DNA of 64,000 nucleotides from Ruminococcus sp. AM36-2AA (GTDB lineage: Bacteria > Bacillota > Clostridia > Lachnospirales > Lachnospiraceae): contig NZ_QTYB01000001.1 of assembly GCF_003461955.1 (NCBI RefSeq), forward strand, positions 52,322 to 116,321. Direction: 5' to 3'. Every line of letters begins with the position of its first letter. Position 1 is the first letter of the stretch. Under the pieces are notes generated by a model, which was given only the letters and a program-made list of their open reading frames with translations, was not told where the DNA came from and ran no database searches. Shown here piece by piece: positions 43,509-52,620 of this stretch. The translations under genes were made by a program, and so were the position numbers.

Positions 43509-43538
43509 CATGCTAATATATATTATCATATTAGCATG
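43509..43538 (+). promoter_or_regulatory. abiE operator palindrome
   Basis: CATGCTAATAT (43509-43519) and ATATTAGCATG (43528-43538), a perfect 11-bp inverted repeat immediately before the abiEi ribosome binding site (AAAGGAG). AbiEi antitoxins autorepress through inverted repeats, so this is the likely operator. A variant with its flank is at 18254. Confidence 0.75.
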
Positions 43539-43552
43539 AAAGGAGAATCTAT

Positions 43553-44146
43553 ATGACTCAATTTGAAAAATTAGATTTGTTATTGCGTGAATGTGGAGGG
43601 ACAATTCAGACATTTCAAGTCCTAAATAATGGAATTAGTAAGTCTGTGTTTTATGCCTATGTGAAGGAACGAGGATTAGAGCAAGCTTCTCATGGTGTGT
43701 ATGTATCACCTGATACGTGGACAGATGCGATGTTCCTTTTGCATTTGCGTTGTGGTCAAGCTGTATTTTCTCACGAAACTGCATCGTTTTTTCATGATTT
43801 AACGGACAGAGAGCCTTTGAAATACACCATAACAGTAAGAACTGGATATAATCCAAGCCGTTTGCAGGAAGACGGTTTTCAAGTGTATACAGTAAAAAAG
43901 GATTTACATGAAATAGGGATCACAACTATGCTGACATCATTTGGACATTCAGTTCCGGTTTATGATATGGAGAGAACGATTTGCGATCTGCTTCGCAGCA
44001 GGAAAAATATTGAAATGCAGGTCTTCCAAGATGCATTAAAGCAATATGCGAAACGTAAGGATAAAAACTTACGGATGCTTATGAAATACGCAGCTATGTT
44101 TCATGTTGAAAAGATACTAAGACCATATTTGGAGGTGTTACTTTAG
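43553..44146 (+). CDS. abiEi: AbiEi-type antitoxin of a type IV toxin-antitoxin system
   Basis: 197 residues. N-terminal winged helix (FEKLDLLLRECGGTIQTFQ..ISKSVFYAYVKERGLE, HGVYVSPDTWTD) and the AbiEi-type C-terminal region (VFSHETASFFHDLTDREPLKY, PVYDMERTICDLLR). It represses its own promoter and neutralises AbiEii. Here its partner gene is truncated, so it is an orphan antitoxin that may still regulate. Confidence 0.9.
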   Translation: MTQFEKLDLLLRECGGTIQTFQVLNNGISKSVFYAYVKERGLEQASHGVYVSPDTWTDAMFLLHLRCGQAVFSHETASFFHDLTDREPLKYTITVRTGYNPSRLQEDGFQVYTVKKDLHEIGITTMLTSFGHSVPVYDMERTICDLLRSRKNIEMQVFQDALKQYAKRKDKNLRMLMKYAAMFHVEKILRPYLEVLL

Positions 44147-44440
44147 ATGATAACAACAGCAAGACAATTAAAGGATTTAATTCGTAATATGTCAAAGAAA
44201 AAATCCGCAGATGCACAGATTTTGATGCGGAATTATATGATGGAACGTTTTTTAGAACGAATTTCTTTATCAGAGTATAAAAACCAGTTTATATTAAAAG
44301 GTGGAATGCTGGTGGCGGCAATGGTTGGTCTGGATGCCAGAGCTACTATGGATCTGGATGCTACCATAAAAGGCACTAATGTTAGTGTGGAGGATGTAGA
44401 AATGATTATATCCCAAGGGAAGGAGTTGCATCATGAATAA
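44147..44440 (+). pseudogene. abiEii: AbiEii toxin, N-terminal fragment
   Basis: 97 codons against ~230-300 for full AbiEii. It keeps FILKGGMLVAAMVGLDARAT and the MDLDATIKG motif of the nucleotidyltransferase fold, then ends 97 residues in, where the response regulator gene of module B begins (overlap of 8 bp). The substrate-binding and C-terminal parts are gone; no remainder was found elsewhere in the window. The ATG follows the antitoxin stop directly. Confidence 0.87.
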
Positions 44441-45125
44441 GATTTTGATTATAGATGATGACAAAGCACTGTGTGAATTGATTAAACGTAGCGTACAAGC
44501 AGAAAACATAGAAGCTGATTTTTGTAATACCGGAAAAGAGGGCTTACAAAAATTAAGAGAGCAGGAATATCAGCTTGTGGTGCTGGATGTGATGATGCCC
44601 GGTATGGATGGTTTTGAAACGCTGGAAGAAATTCGCAAGGAGTACAGCTTACCGATTTTGATGTTTACATCTAAAAATGACAGCATTTCTAAAGTACGAG
44701 GCTTACGGGCCGGGGCGGACGATTATCTTACAAAACCGTTTGATATGGACGAACTGATTGCCCGTATTGCGTCTCTTATACGCCGCTACACTCGCTTTAA
44801 TCAGCAAGCCGGAGCCATACAGAAGCTAAATTTTAACGGACTGCAGATTGACCTTGAAAATCGTTCTGTTACTACATCAAACGGCACTTTTGAACTGCCC
44901 CCAAAGGAATTTGATTTACTCCTGTACTGTGCAAAACATCAAGGGAAAATTTTGACAAAACAGCAGATTTATGAGGAAGTATGGGGCGAAGAATATTTCT
45001 ATGATGACAGTAACATTATGGCGATTATCAGTCGGCTTCGTAAAAAATTAGAAGTTAATTCTTCAAGCCCAAAGTATATACAAACGGTCAAAGGGATTGG
45101 ATATCGGTTTAATAAGGAGGTGTAG
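44433..45125 (+). CDS. OmpR-family response regulator (module B)
   Basis: 230 residues. Receiver with LIIDDDKA, VVLDVMMPGMDG and TKPFD, and a C-terminal winged helix (LPPKEFDLLLYCAKH, IMAIISRLRKKLE, TVKGIGYRF). Its ribosome binding site GAAGGAG is inside the abiEii fragment, marking the cassette boundary. Predicted to bind four GCAAGGTT repeats before the transporter genes. The kinase starts 5 bp after its stop. Confidence 0.92.
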   Translation: MNKILIIDDDKALCELIKRSVQAENIEADFCNTGKEGLQKLREQEYQLVVLDVMMPGMDGFETLEEIRKEYSLPILMFTSKNDSISKVRGLRAGADDYLTKPFDMDELIARIASLIRRYTRFNQQAGAIQKLNFNGLQIDLENRSVTTSNGTFELPPKEFDLLLYCAKHQGKILTKQQIYEEVWGEEYFYDDSNIMAIISRLRKKLEVNSSSPKYIQTVKGIGYRFNKEV

Positions 45126-45130
45126 CCAGC

Positions 45131-46048
45131 ATGGAAATCATCGTATTCTTATCCGTTGTGATTGTTGTTGTGGCTGTATTGACTTCCATCGTTCTCGTTC
45201 GGCGTGTAAAAAAACAAATAGCAGAAATGACCGATGTGCTGGTTGATGTGAAAAACGGAAATGGCAACCGGCGTATTCTATCTGCAACAAATGAACTGAC
45301 AGCACCTCTTGCTTATGAAATCAACGAGATCGTTGTGGCCTATGAAAGCAGACTTTCAACTGTACGGCAGACGGAAGAAACCAACCGCCAGCTTATGACG
45401 AGCCTTTCCCATGATGTGCGAACGCCCCTTACTACTCTGATTGGGTATCTTGACGCTGCACACAAAGGACTGGTCACAGGAAAAGACCGGGATGATTATA
45501 TTGAAACCGCCCGCCGGAAAGCCCATGATCTGAAAGAATATATTGATGTACTCTTTGACTGGTTCAAGTTAAATTCTAACGAGTTTGCTTTGGAGATCCA
45601 GAGCGTTGAAGCTGCAGAGCTGACAAGAAATATCCTAATCGACTGGATACCGATTTTTGAAGATAAGCAGGTCGATTATGACATTGATATTCCCGAACAG
45701 CCTATCCGGGTAAGATTGGATATGGACAGCTATATGAGGATCGTCAATAATCTCATTCAAAATGTAATCGCTCACAGCCATGCAGACAAAATCAAAATTG
45801 CCCTGTCAAAGAGGGAAAATAACATGGAGCTGCTGCTTGCGGATAATGGAGTGGGAATTGAGAAGGAAGATTTGAAACACATTTTTGAACGGCTCTATAA
45901 GTGTGACAAAGGACGGTCTGACAAAGGCAGCGGTCTTGGTCTTTCTATTGTCCATCAGCTTGTAGAAAAGATGGGTGGGAGCATAACAGTTGAAAGTGTA
46001 CCGGGAAAAGGAACGGAATTTACTTTGCTTTTTCCTTTGGAAATTTAA
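45131..46048 (+). CDS. Sensor histidine kinase (module B)
   Basis: 305 residues. One N-terminal transmembrane helix and virtually no extracellular domain, then H-box SLSHDVRTPLTTLIGYLDAA, N box NNLIQNVIAHS and G boxes DNGVGI and GSGLGLSIVHQL. Small peptide-sensing kinases next to lantibiotic-immunity transporters have this form and usually rely on the transporter or membrane to sense. AGGAGGTG precedes the start. Confidence 0.9.
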   Translation: MEIIVFLSVVIVVVAVLTSIVLVRRVKKQIAEMTDVLVDVKNGNGNRRILSATNELTAPLAYEINEIVVAYESRLSTVRQTEETNRQLMTSLSHDVRTPLTTLIGYLDAAHKGLVTGKDRDDYIETARRKAHDLKEYIDVLFDWFKLNSNEFALEIQSVEAAELTRNILIDWIPIFEDKQVDYDIDIPEQPIRVRLDMDSYMRIVNNLIQNVIAHSHADKIKIALSKRENNMELLLADNGVGIEKEDLKHIFERLYKCDKGRSDKGSGLGLSIVHQLVEKMGGSITVESVPGKGTEFTLLFPLEI

Positions 46049-46184
46049 GCGGGTTCCCGTCTTTATGGCGGGAGCCTTACTTATTTTCAGAAATCTTTTA
46101 GAAAATGGCATGGGAACCTTCTCAATCCCCAAACGGATTGAGAAGTAGCGGAATAGGATTTGCATTGCAATTCATTCCTTAATT

Positions 46185-46238
46185 GCAAGGTTAATGCAAG
46201 GTTGCGGCAAGGTTAATGCAAGGTTGGCATGATAGAAT
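46185..46238 (+). promoter_or_regulatory. Four 11-bp-phased GCAAGGTT repeats and -10 (module B)
   Basis: GCAAGGTT starts at 46185, 46196, 46207 and 46218, a strict 11-bp period. TAGAAT (46233-46238) follows as -10 with no recognisable -35, so the promoter probably depends on the bound regulator. Hairpins at 46051-46078 and 46118-46145 precede it; the first may end the kinase transcript. Confidence 0.82.
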
Positions 46239-46264
46239 ACCTTACAGAACAGGAGGTTTTGAAT

Positions 46265-47191
46265 ATGGATACAAATTATATCATTGAAACAAAAAATCTG
46301 ACGAAGCAATACGGCTCACAAAAGAGTGTGGCTGACTTAAATATCCATGTGAAGCGTGGGAAAATTTACGGTCTGCTGGGCAGAAACGGAGCCGGAAAAA
46401 CCACTACCATGAAAATACTGTTGGGCTTAACGAAGCCGACTTCCGGGGAGGTCAAAATCTGGGGAAAGTCTTTGCAAGGGAATGAAAAGAAGTTGCTCCC
46501 CCGCATTGGCAGTCTAATTGAGTCCCCCGGCTTTTATCCGAATTTGACCGCAACGGAAAATCTGCGTATTTTTGCTACTCTGCGGGGAGTGCCGAACAGC
46601 CATGCAATCAAGGACGCTCTGGATTTGGTCGGGCTTCCTTACAAGGATAAAAAGCTGTTTTCACAATACTCTCTTGGTATGAAGCAGCGGTTGGCGATTG
46701 CCCTTGCAGTCATGCACGACCCGGAACTTTTAATTTTAGACGAGCCTATCAATGGACTTGACCCTATCGGTATCGCAGAAGTACGTTCCTTTATTCGTGA
46801 GCTTTGTGACGCGCGAGGGAAAACAATTTTAATTTCAAGTCATATCCTTTCTGAAATTTCTCTATTGGCTGATGATATTGGAATTATCAACCGCGGAGCA
46901 TTACTGGAAGAAGAAAGCCTTGCGGAACTGGAAGCAAAAAGCAGCAAGCATATTCGCTTTACCGTTTCCGATACCGCACAGGCGGCAAGACTTTTGGAAC
47001 GTACTTTCCATGAAAACAATTTTTCTATACAGGACGACCATAATTTACGCTTACATAATCTTGATTTACCTGTCGGAAAAATTGTAACCGCTTTTGTAGA
47101 AAACGGATTGGAGGTATCAGAAGCCCATACCTGTGAAGAAAGCCTTGAAGATTACTTCAAGCGGGTGACTGGAGGCGAGGGAATTGCTTAA
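46265..47191 (+). CDS. Lantibiotic-immunity-type ABC ATPase (module B)
   Basis: 308 residues from the ATG at 46265, 8 nt after AGGAGG. Walker A GRNGAGKTTTMK, signature YSLGMKQRLAIAL, Walker B LILDEPINGLDP and ISSHILSEISLLADD, the pattern of LanF/BcrA ATPases. Forms a transporter with the two permeases that follow; protects against membrane-active peptides by family analogy. The stop overlaps the next gene. Confidence 0.92.
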   Translation: MDTNYIIETKNLTKQYGSQKSVADLNIHVKRGKIYGLLGRNGAGKTTTMKILLGLTKPTSGEVKIWGKSLQGNEKKLLPRIGSLIESPGFYPNLTATENLRIFATLRGVPNSHAIKDALDLVGLPYKDKKLFSQYSLGMKQRLAIALAVMHDPELLILDEPINGLDPIGIAEVRSFIRELCDARGKTILISSHILSEISLLADDIGIINRGALLEEESLAELEAKSSKHIRFTVSDTAQAARLLERTFHENNFSIQDDHNLRLHNLDLPVGKIVTAFVENGLEVSEAHTCEESLEDYFKRVTGGEGIA

Positions 47192-47978
47192 ACTAATCAA
47201 ATGCGAATTTTTGAAATTGAAACGGAAGCCATTGATATTTATTTCCCTACTGATTTCTGTTTTCATGCCATTGCCTTATGCTTTCTTTCTGGCAGATGTA
47301 AACACTGATGTGGATGCTGTAAATGGAGTGATGTCCAGCCTATTCCAACTTAGTGCATATTTGTTTTTGATGCCACTTCTTGTGATACTGGCTTCGAATC
47401 TGTTGTTTGAGGAACTCGATAATGACACACTGAAAAACCTTGTTACCATACCGGTAAATAGAACCAAGCTAATGCTGTCCAAAATGCTGGTTTTACTGTT
47501 GTTTGCCGTTGGCTTTATGGCAGTTGGAGGATTGGTAAACCTTGCGGTTTTGTTGTTTCAGGGTTGGGAGCCGGTTGGTTTTTTGACCTTGTTTGGCGTT
47601 GGGATTGAAGAAGGGTTGATTATGTGGGTTGGCGCACTTCCCTGCATTCTGCTCGTTATTCTTCTTAATAAAAACTATATCGTGTCTGTTGTGATTACCT
47701 TTTTCTATACGATTGCGAATTATATCCTTTCCATGAACGATATGTTTCTTACACAGCCTTTTGGTTTGAACATAGGAACCCTGTTCCCGGGACCGCTGGC
47801 CTTCCGCTGGACATTTCAATTTTATGACCAAAGCCAGACCAGTGCGGAGTTGGCAGATTTGTTGGAACGGGTCAGTCCGTATTTTCTGAATAGTGTTCAG
47901 GTATTTGGTGTGATTATTGTAGAAGCCATTGTATTTCTTGCTCTGATTGCATTTGTTTACCGGCGTCAGGAAATCTAA
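47184..47978 (+). CDS. Lantibiotic-immunity-type ABC permease (LanE-like, module B)
   Basis: 264 residues with a TTG start at 47184 that overlaps the ATPase stop by 8 bp; GGAGGCGAGG lies upstream. Six transmembrane helices, starting CEFLKLKRKPLIFISLLISV, with the EELDNDTLKNLVTIPVNR cytoplasmic loop typical of LanE/LanG-type permeases. Confidence 0.88.
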   Translation: MLKLIKCEFLKLKRKPLIFISLLISVFMPLPYAFFLADVNTDVDAVNGVMSSLFQLSAYLFLMPLLVILASNLLFEELDNDTLKNLVTIPVNRTKLMLSKMLVLLLFAVGFMAVGGLVNLAVLLFQGWEPVGFLTLFGVGIEEGLIMWVGALPCILLVILLNKNYIVSVVITFFYTIANYILSMNDMFLTQPFGLNIGTLFPGPLAFRWTFQFYDQSQTSAELADLLERVSPYFLNSVQVFGVIIVEAIVFLALIAFVYRRQEI

Positions 47979-47990
47979 GGGGGTGTGACT

Positions 47991-48806
47991 ATGTGGAACT
48001 TATTAAAATCGGAATTATTGAAACTGCGCCGGTGCCAAATCCTTTTGGTAGGGTTTGTGGCACTTGCACTTTGTCCTTTGGTGCAATATGGAAGCCAGTT
48101 GATTATGGAGGCGGAGTACCGAAATCCAAACTATGATTTTTCTGCACTATTTGAAAATGTTGTTTGGGGAAACACTCAGATATTCCTTCCAATTTCACTG
48201 GTAATGATCGGAGGATGGCTTATAGACAGAGAATCCACTCATGATACACTGAAAAACATCATGACAATTCCTGTTTCTATGCCGAAAATGTTGGGAGCTA
48301 AGTTACTTTTAGTCGGTATGCTTGCAGTTCTGCTGGGAATATACAGCGTTGGCATTACCTTGATTACTGGTTTGATGGTTGGATTATCGGGATTGACAGC
48401 GGAAGTGTTTTTTCATGGAGGTACGCAGATCGTGTTAGCAGCTCTGACGACCTATTTGGTCTGTATGCCGCTGATTCTGATTTTTGGGCAGATCCGAGGG
48501 GCATATCTGGGCGGTTCCATTCTGGCGTTCTTCCTTGGATACAGCATGTTGTTTTTCAAAGGTGGTATCTTTGCCAGCATCTATCCTTTCTCTGCTGCGC
48601 TGATTTTAGTAGGATTTGACATGAGTGAATATGCTGGAACAACCACATCATCAAATCTTTTGTTGGCGGTTATTGGGGTTGGTATCATGGTTCTTTGGAC
48701 TGTGCTGTTGTTACTGATGTCCAGTAACAAAAAAGAAATAAAATCCCGTAAACAGACAAATGCCAAGGGAAAAGAAAAGCGTGCTATACGCAGGAAAGGA
48801 AGGTGA
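47991..48806 (+). CDS. Lantibiotic-immunity-type ABC permease (LanG-like, module B)
   Basis: 271 residues from the ATG at 47991, after AAGGGGGTG; a GTG at 47985 lies inside that site. Six transmembrane helices, with STHDTLKNIMTIPVSMPKM in the first cytoplasmic loop, homologous in layout to the preceding permease. Highly basic C-terminal tail (NKKEIKSRKQTNAKGKEKRA). Confidence 0.87.
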   Translation: MWNLLKSELLKLRRCQILLVGFVALALCPLVQYGSQLIMEAEYRNPNYDFSALFENVVWGNTQIFLPISLVMIGGWLIDRESTHDTLKNIMTIPVSMPKMLGAKLLLVGMLAVLLGIYSVGITLITGLMVGLSGLTAEVFFHGGTQIVLAALTTYLVCMPLILIFGQIRGAYLGGSILAFFLGYSMLFFKGGIFASIYPFSAALILVGFDMSEYAGTTTSSNLLLAVIGVGIMVLWTVLLLLMSSNKKEIKSRKQTNAKGKEKRAIRRKGR

Positions 48807-48811
48807 TAGCT

Positions 48812-49273
48812 GTGAAGAAAATAGTCTTATCATTATGCCTGATGCTATTGGGTGCTTCTGTGCTTTCAGGTTGCACAAAAGATGAAGTTCTCGATCAGTA
48901 TAACAATATTGTTCAGTCTGCTGGTTCCATAGCGCTTACTGGAAATTCATCCTTACAAGGTACGAAAGAAAAAGGAATTGATGATTATACTGGAAGCTAT
49001 ACAGCCAACTATGAGGATTTTTCAGATACAGAGTATTTGTTCGGCGGAACTTCCATAAAGCGTGAAGCTGGTAAGGATCTGTCTATTGACTGCGCGCTGG
49101 AGGTTACGGAGGGAACTGCAAAAGTATTTTGGATTTCTGGAGCTGATGAAGCAGTCACTTTGTTTGAAACAACTGGAACATATAGTGATACAATTACACT
49201 CCCTGAAGGTGGAAACTATATCGGTATTGAATGTGAGAATTTCACTGGAAACATTGAATTAAATATTGAATAA
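48812..49273 (+). CDS. Small lipoprotein of module B
   Basis: 153 residues from a GTG at 48812 (GGAAGG 8 nt upstream). Lipobox LSGC, then an acidic beta-rich domain (ISGADEAVTLFETTGTYSD, GGNYIGIECENFTGN). Last gene of the transporter operon, in the position of LanI-type or accessory lipoproteins, so a role in peptide binding at the membrane is possible. Confidence 0.78.
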   Translation: MKKIVLSLCLMLLGASVLSGCTKDEVLDQYNNIVQSAGSIALTGNSSLQGTKEKGIDDYTGSYTANYEDFSDTEYLFGGTSIKREAGKDLSIDCALEVTEGTAKVFWISGADEAVTLFETTGTYSDTITLPEGGNYIGIECENFTGNIELNIE

Positions 49274-49277
49274 TACT

Positions 49278-49400
49278 CTGCTGGACGACGGCAAAAGAAA
49301 AAAAGCCGTCGTAGAGCAGACAATTTGAAACGCCCATTTGAAACGGCGGCTTTGATTTTCAGAGCCGCCGTTTCTTTGCGTCTACACAAACCTATGACGA
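49278..49400. repeat. Module tail repeat, copy 2
   Basis: The most complete hairpins of the three copies: ACGACGGC/GCCGTCGT around an A-rich loop, then AAACGGCGGCT/AGAGCCGCCGTTT. It follows the module B lipoprotein stop by only 4 bp and can serve as terminator region. After it, 49408-49444 holds a further stem (GGACACGGTA/TACCGTGTCC). Confidence 0.8.
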
Positions 49401-49572
49401 CTTGCGGGGACACGGTAGCCGATTGGAGGTTAATTTACCGTGTCCTGTTTGCTTTTTCAAAGCCCACATGATCTACATCAGTTAAAAAAGTATTACTCCT
49501 CCCGGGCACGTATAACATTGCATCGGCATTATCGTTCCATGTAATTCAGTATAATAATGGCTGTTCTTGGCG

Positions 49573-49605
49573 CGCCAGTTTTCCATCACGGAAATCTGGC
49601 GTTTT
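49573..49605 (+). terminator. Hairpin between convergent modules B and C
   Basis: CGCCAGTTTTCC (49573-49584) pairs with GGAAATCTGGCG (one mismatch), then TTTTCTT. It reads as a terminator on the plus strand, 24 bp beyond the end of the module C kinase on the other strand. No gene in 49274-49628. Confidence 0.7.
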
Positions 49606-49628
49606 CTTATAGATTTGTACTTGCCTGT

Positions 49629-50993
49629 TTATCCAATATACGGGAATATTAAAGTAGCTTCACACCCTTTCGGGAAAACATTAGTAAGTTTGAAATTGCC
49701 GTTATGAGCTATGGCGACTTGTTGGACAATCAGCAATCCAAGCCCATGTCTTAAATCAAGCCGTTCATCTGTGATTTCCATATAATGCGGTTTTTCTTCC
49801 AGCTCTTGTAGCTTTTCAGCAGACAGACCCGTTCCGTTATCCGTAACCGCCAAGATAAGATGGTTTTGCGATGCTGTAAGCGAAAGGCAGACTTCACAGC
49901 CCTGTGGGTTGTGTTTTATGCTGTTCTGGACAAGGTTGTTTACAGCTCGCGAAATCAATCTGGCATCACATTCCAACACAGCATTTTCGGCGTCAGGAGT
50001 GATCTTAATTCCGATGTTGTAGCTATCGGAAATTCCTGTATTCAACAGGTCTGCTACATAGGATCGCAGTAGTTTGGATAAGCGAACCATCTCTTTATGA
50101 AGCGGCTGCATCTCATATTCCAACTGCGATACTAAATTCAAATCCTGCACCAGCTCTTTGATTTTTACACTTTGCTTCCGTACTATTTCCGCCTGTTCAC
50201 GGATGCTCTTGCTGGCAGCTTTACTTTCTGCAATACGGCCTGCATACCCCATAATCATGGAGAGAGGTGTGCGGATGTCATGGGAAACGCCGCTGATCCA
50301 GTTCGCCCGCGCTTCATTTTGCCTATTCAAAATGGAAGAAGCTTTGTTTACACTGCTTGCAATTTCCGATAGTTCTCCGCTGATATGAAGTGAAACTGGC
50401 TTTCCATCTGCCAAAGTTTCCACAGCGGACACAATCGGTTCGGTATTGTGAATGATTCTGCGTTTGGAAAAGTAATAGGCTGAAAAGAGGCACAGCAAAT
50501 CCAAGCCAAGCATCCCCAGAACAAAGATGGGGAGTCGTTGAAGTGCTGCAATGGAATAGTAATTGCTGGTGAGTTTTGTGTAGCTGTCTGTGGGATAGCC
50601 CAGCACCAACAACCCATCATCGGTGTTCCAAATAAAAACCGGGTAATCCTCAATATACCCTTTTGAAAATAGTGCGACATCTTGAATTGTGTAATTTTTC
50701 GGCACATTGTCCGGCAAATCAACCGACCAATAACATTGACCATCTGTGTTCAAGTAGATCGCCCAAATATGATTCTGTCGGAGCATTTGCACCGCCTCAT
50801 CCGATAATTGTTCCGGCGTAGCGGCGGTAGCAGTCATTTCCAACATGGCTTGCGGGGATGAATCGCCATAATCCTCGGTCACAATCTTTTGAAAAGTCAG
50901 ACCGAATACTACTGCATTAAGAAAAAGCAATATCAGAATAAAGGCAACGAACGACACAAGATATTTAGATATATAACTTCCGAATGATTTCAT
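49629..50993 (-). CDS. Sensor histidine kinase (module C)
   Basis: 454 residues. Two transmembrane helices (about 12-32 and 170-192) around a ~135-residue extracellular sensor domain, a HAMP-like linker, H-box GVSHDIRTPLSMIMGYAGRI, N box NNLVQNSIKHN and G boxes DNGTGLS and RHGLGLLIVQQV. Unlike the kinases of modules A and B it has a real external domain. Four bases after its regulator, both transcribed away from the transporter genes. Confidence 0.92.
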   Translation of the reverse strand: MKSFGSYISKYLVSFVAFILILLFLNAVVFGLTFQKIVTEDYGDSSPQAMLEMTATAATPEQLSDEAVQMLRQNHIWAIYLNTDGQCYWSVDLPDNVPKNYTIQDVALFSKGYIEDYPVFIWNTDDGLLVLGYPTDSYTKLTSNYYSIAALQRLPIFVLGMLGLDLLCLFSAYYFSKRRIIHNTEPIVSAVETLADGKPVSLHISGELSEIASSVNKASSILNRQNEARANWISGVSHDIRTPLSMIMGYAGRIAESKAASKSIREQAEIVRKQSVKIKELVQDLNLVSQLEYEMQPLHKEMVRLSKLLRSYVADLLNTGISDSYNIGIKITPDAENAVLECDARLISRAVNNLVQNSIKHNPQGCEVCLSLTASQNHLILAVTDNGTGLSAEKLQELEEKPHYMEITDERLDLRHGLGLLIVQQVAIAHNGNFKLTNVFPKGCEATLIFPYIG

Positions 50994-50997
50994 GACA

Positions 50998-51699
50998 TCA
51001 CTTCCTTGCTATCAGCTTATAGCCTAATCCTTTAATGGTTATTAGGGACACGGGTTTTGATGGATCGGTTTCAATCTTTTCCCGGACGCGCCGGACATGA
51101 GCATTGAGGCTGTTTTCGTAGCCAAAAGGATTATCCCCCCAGAGGGCTTCACAAAGCGCATCTACGGTAACAATCTTTCCAGCATTACGGGCAAGCGTTT
51201 CAAGTAAAGTATGTTCTTTGGCTGTCAGGGAAATAATTTCGCTGCCCTTATGGACTTCGGCCCGGCTGAAATCAATCGTACATCCATCCAAAACAAGCAG
51301 CGGTGAATCCTCTTTGTAGGTCCGCCGCAGTACCGCATAGATACGCAGTAACAGTTCCTGCGGCATAAAGGGCTTAGAAATGTAGTCATCTGCACCAAGC
51401 CCCAATCCCGATAATTTGTCGGCTGCTTCGTCCTTTGCTGTTAAGAAAATGATCGGCACATTGGTAAAAGTGCGGAAATGTTGCATCAGAGAAAAGCCAT
51501 CCCCATCCGGCAGCATGACATCCAAAACAATTAAATCGGGAGTTTCCTCTTTTGCGGTCAAAATAGCTTCTTTGACCGTCATTGCGGTAAGGACAGTTTC
51601 AAATCCTGCATCTTTCAATATATCTGAAACCATTTTCAATAGTTCCTGTTCATCATCTACCAACAGGAGCCTTTTAGTATGTAAAAAGGAATTATCCAT
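50998..51699 (-). CDS. OmpR-family response regulator (module C)
   Basis: 233 residues. Receiver with LVDDEQEL, LIVLDVMLPDGDG and SKPF; the winged helix contains SLTAKEHTLLETLARN, NSLNAHVRRVREKIE and TIKGLGYKL. It is divergent from the transporter operon; the shared 51700-51855 interval carries its own promoter region and the transporter control repeats. Confidence 0.92.
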   Translation of the reverse strand: MDNSFLHTKRLLLVDDEQELLKMVSDILKDAGFETVLTAMTVKEAILTAKEETPDLIVLDVMLPDGDGFSLMQHFRTFTNVPIIFLTAKDEAADKLSGLGLGADDYISKPFMPQELLLRIYAVLRRTYKEDSPLLVLDGCTIDFSRAEVHKGSEIISLTAKEHTLLETLARNAGKIVTVDALCEALWGDNPFGYENSLNAHVRRVREKIETDPSKPVSLITIKGLGYKLIARK

Positions 51700-51772
51700 A
51701 GCAGTTTCTCCAATCTGATTTTATTTGTTTCTATTATATCATGGGCTGTCCATTCTGCGTTCTTGTTCCTTG

Positions 51773-51830
51773 AAAAGTAAGGTAAAAGTAAGGACGGGAG
51801 AATGTAGATGTCAGGTTGAAGTTGTACCAT
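51773..51830 (+). promoter_or_regulatory. Two 11-bp-phased AAAAGTAAGG repeats (module C)
   Basis: AAAAGTAAGG at 51773-51782 and 51784-51793, exactly 11 bp apart, with TACCAT (51825-51830) as a possible -10 downstream and no good -35. Expected binding site of the module C regulator, activating the transporter operon. Confidence 0.68.
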
Positions 51831-51855
51831 AGAAGCATCGAAAGGAGATGTTTCT

Positions 51856-52620
51856 ATGGACTATATCATTACAACGGAACAGTTGACCAAAAAATATAAG
51901 AACTTCACTTCGGTCAATCATGTTTCGCTTCATATTCGCAAGGGCAGCATTTATGGTTTTCTTGGCCCGAACGGGGCAGGCAAATCCACTACCATGAAAA
52001 TGCTGTTGGGGTTGACCGACCCCACAAAAGGCAGCTTTACCATTGATGGGAAACAGTTTCCGCAGGATCGGATTGCCATTCTCAAAGAGATCGGCTCTTT
52101 CATCGAAGCGCCGTCTTTCTACGCGAATCTCACCGGGCGGGAAAATCTTGACATTATCCGCCGCATTTTGGGACTGCCGAAAGCGGATGTGGAAGATGCT
52201 CTGGAACTGGTAGGGCTGACCGAGTTTGGCGACCGGCTGGCAAAACAGTATTCGCTGGGAATGAAGCAACGCTTGGGCCTTGCCGGGGCACTCTTGGGGC
52301 GTCCGCCGATTCTGATTCTGGACGAACCCACAAACGGTCTTGACCCGTCTGGTATCCACGAAATCCGCAATCTGGTAAAATCCTTGCCCGGCCTTTACGA
52401 CTGCACGGTGCTGATCTCGTCCCATATGCTGTCTGAAATCGAATTGATTGCAGATGACATTGGGATTCTCAACCACGGGCGGCTGCTGTTTGAGGGAAGC
52501 ATGAATGATCTGCGTCAATACGCCCTGCAATCCGGCTTCGCTGCGGACAATCTGGAAGATGTGTTTCTTTCTATGGTTGAGAAAGATAACATGGACAGAA
52601 AGCAGAGGGCAAAATTATGA
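51856..52620 (+). CDS. Lantibiotic-immunity-type ABC ATPase (module C)
   Basis: 254 residues, start after AAAGGAG. Walker A GPNGAGKSTTMK, signature YSLGMKQRLGLAG, Walker B LDEPTNGLDPSG and ISSHMLSEIELIADD. Closely parallels the module B ATPase but lacks its C-terminal extension. The region is GC-richer than modules A and B, suggesting a separate origin. The stop overlaps the permease start by 4 bp. Confidence 0.93.
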   Translation: MDYIITTEQLTKKYKNFTSVNHVSLHIRKGSIYGFLGPNGAGKSTTMKMLLGLTDPTKGSFTIDGKQFPQDRIAILKEIGSFIEAPSFYANLTGRENLDIIRRILGLPKADVEDALELVGLTEFGDRLAKQYSLGMKQRLGLAGALLGRPPILILDEPTNGLDPSGIHEIRNLVKSLPGLYDCTVLISSHMLSEIELIADDIGILNHGRLLFEGSMNDLRQYALQSGFAADNLEDVFLSMVEKDNMDRKQRAKL

